From: Spirosomataceae bacterium TFI 002
GTDB taxonomy: Bacteria; Bacteroidota; Bacteroidia; Cytophagales; Spirosomataceae
Direction: 5' to 3'
Assembly: GCA_900230115.1 (NCBI GenBank)
Contig: LT907983.1
Span: 1,860,001 to 1,924,000, forward strand
DNA: 64,000 nt
Below are positions 59,218-64,000 of this stretch, one piece after another. Numbering within the stretch: the first letter of the stretch is position 1; every line of letters starts with the position of its first letter. The notes beneath the pieces are model-generated. The model had not been told where the DNA came from and ran no database searches. It was given only the letters and a program-made list of their open reading frames with translations. A program made the translations under genes and the position numbers.

Positions 59218-59235
59218 AGCTTTTTTGAATTGTAA

Positions 59236-60069
59236 TTAGTTTTTAGAACCTAGAGCAGCAGCTCCTAGAAGTGTAATATTATCATTTTTTGACTTGAGAA
59301 TCTTTATTCTTTTTAAGGATTCTGGAAATTCAAAATCCAACAGGGCATTATTCATCTCTGTTTCAAAGAATTCATACGCTTTACTGATTGACCCTCCTAT
59401 GATGATTACTTCAGGATCAAAAACATACATAATGGTTTGAATCGCAGCACCGAGATGTTTACCAAATTCGGCAAATGCTTGTATCCCTATCAAATCTCCA
59501 CTAAGAGCTTTTTTATAAGCAGTGAGGGCATCAAAGCCATAGGTTCTTTCAAAAAAAAAGCTACCAATGTAATATTCATAATTTTTTTCGAGATACTTCA
59601 CTAAGCCTATTTCTCCAGCACCACAATTATTCCCTTTATACAGTTTGTTATCAATGATAATACCCGAGCCTAAACCAGTTCCAATCGTAATACCTACAAC
59701 TGAGCTATAACCTTTTGCATCCCCATAGAGGTACTCACCTAGGGTAAAGCAGTTCACATCATTATTGATAAAAGTAGGTATTTGAAACTCATTTTCAAGG
59801 ATATCTTTTAGTGCCACTTTCTCCCAAGAGGGAATATTCGTTACATTATAAACAATCCCATTTTCTATATCTACAACTGACGGCACACCAATACCAATTT
59901 TCTCAATCGTTTTCGAAAAATGAGGTCTGATAAGTTCGATAAGTTGAGTTAATGTAGAAGATAATGAGTCTTTTCGAAGCAATAGAGCTGTGGTCTGATT
60001 TAAAATCACATTGCCCTCTGCTACCCCTACTTTTATTTTGGTACCTCCTAGATCAACTCCAATATTCAT
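59236..60069 (-). CDS. ROK family sugar kinase lacking the zinc-binding motif
   Basis: This 277-residue protein has the actin-like ATPase signature DLGGTK at residues 5-10, a second phosphate-binding segment ITIGTGLGSGI, and the catalytic region NNDVNCFTLGE. In typical ROK kinases a GEIGH motif and a CxCGxxGC loop bind zinc. Here the corresponding region reads AGEIGLVKYLE, with the His replaced by Leu and no cysteine cluster. The protein is also shorter than the common ~300-320 residues. It probably phosphorylates a hexose or amino sugar brought in by the adjacent MFS protein. First gene of its operon. Confidence 0.85.
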   Translation of the reverse strand: MNIGVDLGGTKIKVGVAEGNVILNQTTALLLRKDSLSSTLTQLIELIRPHFSKTIEKIGIGVPSVVDIENGIVYNVTNIPSWEKVALKDILENEFQIPTFINNDVNCFTLGEYLYGDAKGYSSVVGITIGTGLGSGIIIDNKLYKGNNCGAGEIGLVKYLEKNYEYYIGSFFFERTYGFDALTAYKKALSGDLIGIQAFAEFGKHLGAAIQTIMYVFDPEVIIIGGSISKAYEFFETEMNNALLDFEFPESLKRIKILKSKNDNITLLGAAALGSKN

Positions 60070-60627
60070 GTTGAAAGTTTTATTGGTTTAAAAAAATTAA
60101 TGATCGAAATTTCCTAAAACCTGAATACAACTGTATTACTTTATTTGGGCCAAAAAATACCACTGAGAATTAGAATAGTTTTCGACAATGTCGGTGGCTA
60201 GCACTTAGTTTTTAGGTCTACTAAACCCTAATTTTGCTTGTCAAAGTGGCAATGCAGATAGATTTTCAGGATTTTGACTGATGAAAAAATATAGCTTTGT
60301 TTCCATCCTTAAAATTCGCTCAAGTCAAATTCGGGCTGCCTTCAATTGATAACCCGCAATGGTGTGAAGGTAATTTTTATCAAAACTCCACACACCTCTT
60401 CCCAATAGGAAGTCATAGAGTCCAATGCCATCAGAAGATAACTGAATTGCTGACTTTAGATTAAATCAGTTTTTTGGTTTAGCTTAAATACGAGCAGATT
60501 ATAAGCCCCAAAATGAAGTCTAGCTTTGAAACAAAGGAAGTTAATTGCCAAAAGTTAAATGGCGTATAAAATTCCTTCAATTCAAAGCTGATAGACTTAT
60601 TTAAAAGTGTGTAGATTAAGTAACAGA
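60070..60627. other. Intergenic region without a recognisable gene
   Basis: This 558-bp gap lies upstream of the ROK operon and downstream of the rhodanese gene. Apart from the palindrome at 60124-60137 near the ROK start, I see no complete gene, RNA or repeat. Short open stretches on both strands are interrupted by stops and show no family motif. Confidence 0.5.
60124..60137. promoter_or_regulatory. Palindrome AATACAACTGTATT (putative operator of the ROK-MFS-XylR operon)
   Basis: Two perfect 6-bp arms (AATACA / TGTATT) around a 2-bp centre lie about 55 bp ahead of the ROK start codon. The site shares ATACAA-TGTA with the palindrome in front of the GH2 gene, the only other copy noticed. Confidence 0.45.
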
Positions 60628-60930
60628 CTACAATAAATTGCGAAAACTTCCTGCGTTATAAACTTCGTCAAATCCCTTAGACTTTAGTAAACGAGTAGCA
60701 GAACCACTACGCATTCCGGAAGCACAACAAGTTATTATTGGTGTGTTTTTCTTTAACATTTTTAGCTTATTCCCTAGTTGATCCAAAGGAATATTTATTG
60801 CCCCTTTTACACTACCGCTTTTGAATTCGCTTGAAGTTCGAACATCTAAAAGGACTGCACCTTTTGCTAAAAGCTCCTGATAATCAACACTAGGAGCACT
60901 TGAAAATATTTTTTTTATAAAATCGAACAT
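60628..60930 (-). CDS. Rhodanese-like sulfurtransferase domain protein
   Basis: This 100-residue single-domain rhodanese begins with a short hydrophobic or amphipathic stretch (MFDFIKKIF). It contains the DVRTSSEFKSGSVKGAINIP segment and the active-site loop CCASGMRS, where the catalytic cysteine sits after a second Cys. Such proteins transfer sulfane sulfur, possibly to a thiol or to cyanide. It starts 2 bp after the stop of a two-helix DUF2892 membrane protein. In E. coli YgaP the same two domains are fused, so the pair probably acts together at the inner membrane. Confidence 0.9.
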   Translation of the reverse strand: MFDFIKKIFSSAPSVDYQELLAKGAVLLDVRTSSEFKSGSVKGAINIPLDQLGNKLKMLKKNTPIITCCASGMRSGSATRLLKSKGFDEVYNAGSFRNLL

Positions 60931-60932
60931 GT

Positions 60933-61136
60933 TTAATTTTTCTTTTTAGTTGAAATCCCGAAAGGTAAATACAGTGGACAAAAGCTGATAAAGCTTGTAA
61001 GAATAAATACAGCTGCAAAAGCCAATAATATAATGGCAGCTAAGCCACTTATTTGACCCATAAAATAAAGTGCGATTATTACCAAAGCAACAATAATTCT
61101 TATTGCCTTGTCTACTGTGCCCATGTTTGCTTTCAT
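60933..61136 (-). CDS. DUF2892 two-helix inner membrane protein (YgaP membrane domain-like)
   Basis: In this 67-residue protein an amphipathic N-terminus (MGTVDKAIRIIVALVII) is followed by two hydrophobic helices and a short FCPLYLPFGIST segment with a conserved cysteine. It ends in a basic tail. The NMGxxDRxIR-like start and the CPLY motif are typical of the DUF2892 family. It is co-transcribed with the rhodanese gene, and partnership with it is inferred from the fused YgaP arrangement. Confidence 0.85.
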   Translation of the reverse strand: MKANMGTVDKAIRIIVALVIIALYFMGQISGLAAIILLAFAAVFILTSFISFCPLYLPFGISTKKKN

Positions 61137-61173
61137 GATTTTTTTGATTGATTTGAATGCAAAAATAGGTATC

Positions 61174-61199
61174 CTCAGTCGCCCCTAGGGTGACCTGAG
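61174..61199 (-). terminator. Terminator-like hairpin after the small lipoprotein gene
   Basis: An 11-bp stem with one bulged base and a 3-base loop (CTCAGTCGCCC / GGGTGACCTGAG) is followed on the minus strand, after a few bases, by a short T-rich stretch. It lies between the lipoprotein gene and the DUF2892 gene. Confidence 0.4.
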
Positions 61200-61224
61200 T
61201 TACACAATCATGTGAAAGGGATTT

Positions 61225-61767
61225 CTACTTCAATGTTTGAGATCCTTCGCTTCCTACTTTCATTCCTTTCACTCTTCGAGTTTTAAGTTGGAACTTCGTG
61301 TAGGCTTTTTTGCTGATCTCTAGGTGTGCTCCTTTTCCTATTTCAACGTAATAGCGAGCCCCATCATAATCGATCATGTAGTCATCTTGCATGGCAAGTA
61401 CTAACCTATCGGTGGTAGGGTGCCACGTGAATTTTAAAGACTTTTGTTTGGCATCACCCTCTTCAAACTGTACGTAGTAGTTTTTTTGTCCAAAATTGGT
61501 ACATACACCTGTGAGTTCTTTGAAAATAAACTGACCAAATACCACTCTTTCACGAGTAATGGTATTGAATATCTCTATTTCTCCCTTTTGTAGTTCTTTG
61601 GTTTTTTCTTCCTTATTGGTCTGTAATGCTACCTTATTTGATAAGTAATACTGAATTTGAGTTGGCTTAACTCCAAGGCTAGCTAGTTCGTCTTGTACTT
61701 TTTGAGTGTAAGGAATACGCGTACAACTTGTACCTACTACAAGTAGTGCTAAGATTAATTTTTTCAT
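61225..61767 (-). CDS. Small lipoprotein of unknown function
   Basis: This is a 180-residue protein when started at the ATG that begins a lipoprotein signal (MKKLILALLVVGTSC, Cys 15). An in-frame ATG 21 codons earlier would bury it. The mature protein has a helical start (YTQKVQDELASLGVKPTQIQ) and then a beta-rich body with ARYYVEIGKGAHLEI near the C-terminus and a basic tail (KTRRVKGMK). I do not recognise the family. It probably faces the periplasm or outer surface. It has no obvious partner among its neighbours. Confidence 0.7.
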   Translation of the reverse strand: MKKLILALLVVGTSCTRIPYTQKVQDELASLGVKPTQIQYYLSNKVALQTNKEEKTKELQKGEIEIFNTITRERVVFGQFIFKELTGVCTNFGQKNYYVQFEEGDAKQKSLKFTWHPTTDRLVLAMQDDYMIDYDGARYYVEIGKGAHLEISKKAYTKFQLKTRRVKGMKVGSEGSQTLK

Positions 61768-61903
61768 GTCGGGACTGTTTAAGAAAGCAATTTGTTCCGC
61801 AAATATAGGAAGGGATTTGTTATAATACACTTTTAGCTGCTACTGGAGTGTATTTTGTTCGCAATACGTAATTCTTAAAAGTTTAATAAGAATGATTTTA
61901 GAG

Positions 61904-64000
61904 CTATTCTAAGAGTAACCAAACATAGCCTTCAGCCGGAATAGTTACCTTGTAATCCACCGTATAATCCCTATTGAGATTGTGCATAGTTTTCGCATTT
62001 CCATTGAGAGAGATACTTACCTTTTCCGTTAACCCTGTGTAGTACAATGGAATAGAGATTGTTCTCGTGACATCTTCTTTAAGTGGATTATACAACATCG
62101 CGAGGCCTTTTTCTTTCAAATCTGGGTTAACATGCAAGATTCCATCCCAATCTCGACCATCTGCACGACGAAGGTGCATGATATCCGAATTCAAAATTTC
62201 CCTGTACTTCTTATACCACTGAATTGTTTCTATTACTACTTGTTTTGTTTCCTCAGTGTCGTATAGTCTTGGTCCACGATAACAGGCCTGTACTCCTGCC
62301 CCGTAGTACTGCATCATGAGTTGTTTATAGTCTTTTAAGTGATCTTTGAGGGGTTCCAAAATTGCACTTTCGTCACCTCCTTGGTATTTGGTAAGAGGCA
62401 CAAAGCCCCAACCCATTGAAGGCGTTTTCTCCCAAGTCGCATCGAAAATATTTTGGCGATTAAGAATTTTTTGTTGCTCACGCGAAAGCGAAAAGTTAAC
62501 TTCTCTATAGCCCAATGCAATCTTGTTTGAACCATCCAAAAAATACCAGTCCGGAGCATTCACATATACTCCTCGTGCATTGAGCCATTGGTAAAGTTCT
62601 TTTTGCATTTGCATTTGCACCCATTGAGAATCATGAAGCCCTTCGTGACCTGGATGTACGGTAGACGCACACACATCCCCAGGATAAGGCCCATCATGTT
62701 CAAGTAAATCAAAACCAGTTTCGGCAATGAACTTCTTTAGGCTTTTGATGTATCCTATGCCCCACTTACTAGCCAAACAGGGTGCATGCCCAAAGAATGC
62801 TCCTTTATTTGGCAATCCGGTTATTGGGTCTATAACATCGTTCTTGTCATCAATACTTCTACTACTGAACAAAGAGTAGCCTCCAAGTAGTATACCTTTG
62901 GAATGAGCATAATCCGTCAGAGATCTAAATTTTGCAATATTAGCCGCAGAAGTATCTTCCATACTCAAACCACTCCCAAAACTTAATATCACCATTTCGT
63001 ATCCTGTTGCTACACATTGGTCTATCACGTCTTTTACCTTGGCTGGCTCAGTACTTATTAAGTGCATGAAAATTGGATTCTGATTTGTCCACGGAGCGAG
63101 TGTTCTGTACATTTTTCGTACAGCTAATCCTCTTCTTTCTCGGTCATAGGAGTCTTGGAGTAGTTCGTTTGTCCTAATAGACTTGTACGACTCGCCTGGC
63201 TTCAAACTAATTCCTACGCCCAAGCTAGGATAAACTTCAACCAGACAGGGAGTTTGAAAATTATAATTTACTTGAGAAGTGTAAGTGCTATCAATTTTCC
63301 AATGTGTGGCTTGATCACTCAATTCATACTTCATAGAGTTATTAAAGGCAAAGTTGTTTTCGATGTAAATCCCTTGCTGTTTTCTCATTTGAGTGGGAGC
63401 ACCTACCACCGCGGATTCCTCTTCAGGCATTGCTAATATTTCATTCACTACTTGGTCTATTTGAATGCTCTTACCGCTTTTGTTTTCAATTATTACCCAT
63501 TTTGATATCAAAGGAACTCCATCATAAATGGCATAATGAACTTGAATTTTTATTCCTTGCAAATCTTTATTTAGAGATTCGTATAATAATACAACTTCCT
63601 TTCCTCTTGGAGCTTTATCACTACTCGTCCATGTATTAGTTTTGGTAGGAAAAGCTGGAACCAGCTCAGAAACCACCGCACTTTTATATTGAAAGTCAGC
63701 TTTATTTGCATGTAGCTTAACCATCCATTCGTCTAAATAGTAAGCATGTTCTTTTTGACCATAAAGCCCCCCTACATTATAAGTTTTCCCATTCAAAACA
63801 ACCCTTGCTTCTGGGCGAAGCGAACGGATGAGCTCTTGTCCACTTGTTAGGTTTTTGAAACTTGTAGAAACAGCATTTTTCTCAATATTAATGGTTCTCG
63901 CAACCAGTCCATTTTTAAGTACTATTTGCTGCTTACCAACGGCAATTTCGCTAGTATAGCCTTGATTCGAAATCAACCAATCGCTTGATTGTCCAAATCC
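61904..64000 (-). CDS. TIM-barrel glycosidase-like protein, N-terminus beyond the window (partial)
   Basis: The reading frame is open to the window edge, so the true start lies outside and at least 698 residues are seen. The N-terminal half is beta-rich (NGLVARTINI, a VHYAIYDGVPLISKWVIIEN supersandwich strand pair). The middle is a TIM barrel with EMVILSFGSG, GGYSLFSSR, GFDLLEHDGPYPGD and NAPDWYFLDG motifs. The C-terminal part is a beta sandwich ending EGYVWLLLE. This layout resembles the alpha-galactosidase-like enzymes of clan GH-D. The Asp in EHDGPY is the best candidate for a catalytic residue. The exact family and specificity are uncertain. No signal peptide can be judged because the start is missing. 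Confidence 0.65.
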   Translation of the reverse strand, partial: GFGQSSDWLISNQGYTSEIAVGKQQIVLKNGLVARTINIEKNAVSTSFKNLTSGQELIRSLRPEARVVLNGKTYNVGGLYGQKEHAYYLDEWMVKLHANKADFQYKSAVVSELVPAFPTKTNTWTSSDKAPRGKEVVLLYESLNKDLQGIKIQVHYAIYDGVPLISKWVIIENKSGKSIQIDQVVNEILAMPEEESAVVGAPTQMRKQQGIYIENNFAFNNSMKYELSDQATHWKIDSTYTSQVNYNFQTPCLVEVYPSLGVGISLKPGESYKSIRTNELLQDSYDRERRGLAVRKMYRTLAPWTNQNPIFMHLISTEPAKVKDVIDQCVATGYEMVILSFGSGLSMEDTSAANIAKFRSLTDYAHSKGILLGGYSLFSSRSIDDKNDVIDPITGLPNKGAFFGHAPCLASKWGIGYIKSLKKFIAETGFDLLEHDGPYPGDVCASTVHPGHEGLHDSQWVQMQMQKELYQWLNARGVYVNAPDWYFLDGSNKIALGYREVNFSLSREQQKILNRQNIFDATWEKTPSMGWGFVPLTKYQGGDESAILEPLKDHLKDYKQLMMQYYGAGVQACYRGPRLYDTEETKQVVIETIQWYKKYREILNSDIMHLRRADGRDWDGILHVNPDLKEKGLAMLYNPLKEDVTRTISIPLYYTGLTEKVSISLNGNAKTMHNLNRDYTVDYKVTIPAEGYVWLLLE

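Noticed and set aside
60070-60627. Possible decayed transposase or small gene in the gap upstream of the ROK operon
   Set aside because: Short open stretches were read in both directions but contain stops and no recognisable transposase or other motif.

Overview
The window is AT-rich DNA from a gliding or surface-living Bacteroidota bacterium, most likely Cytophagales. Evidence for this includes SusC/SusD-type outer membrane pairs, a type IX secretion (T9SS) type A sorting domain on two proteins, 3-coathanger stack C-termini, stand-alone LytTR regulators, a hybrid kinase carrying an AraC output domain, and promoters with the TAnnTTTG -7 box of this phylum. No rRNA, tRNA, CRISPR array or complete insertion sequence was seen.

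Positions 1-37,400 (all + strand) form a surface-protein island. Three LytTR genes (108, 23084, 27477) each sit directly upstream of a very large secreted repeat protein, two of them with a 4-base ATGA overlap. There are five 3-coathanger proteins of 1,011-3,713 residues, built from shuffled modules: right-handed beta-helix, ELWxxDGT repeats, BspA-like leucine-rich repeats, choice-of-anchor D, a WTGA/CNW module, and Ig/PKD-like repeats. The two largest are each followed by a near-identical 488-residue T9SS type A protein. A soluble hybrid histidine kinase lies between the cassettes. Upstream of four of these transcription units I see paired direct repeats exactly 21 bp apart, the spacing expected of LytTR operators. 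They fall into two sequence classes that match the two LytTR sub-types. This regulator-operator-adhesin arrangement is the most interesting feature of the window.

Positions 37,450-43,190 (- strand) are a four-gene operon: sialidase-like protein, beta-propeller/alpha-barrel protein, YidR-like lipoprotein and DapA/NanA-family aldolase. Positions 43,616-52,590 (+ strand) hold an ECF sigma factor, SusC, SusD, a neutral-ceramidase-like protein, a PqaA-like hydrolase and a 66-residue fragment resembling the N-terminus of a FecR anti-sigma factor. Positions 52,673-60,069 hold a frameshifted membrane protein with a 10-G tract, an exo-beta-D-glucosaminidase-like GH2 lipoprotein, and a ROK kinase / MFS sugar transporter / XylR-like regulator operon. 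The GH2 gene and the ROK operon share a palindromic motif in their upstream regions. These genes look like a glycan (possibly amino-sugar or glycolipid) utilisation region.

Positions 60,628-64,000 (- strand) hold a rhodanese and a small two-helix membrane protein (a split YgaP-like pair), a small lipoprotein, and a glycosidase-like gene that runs off the window edge.
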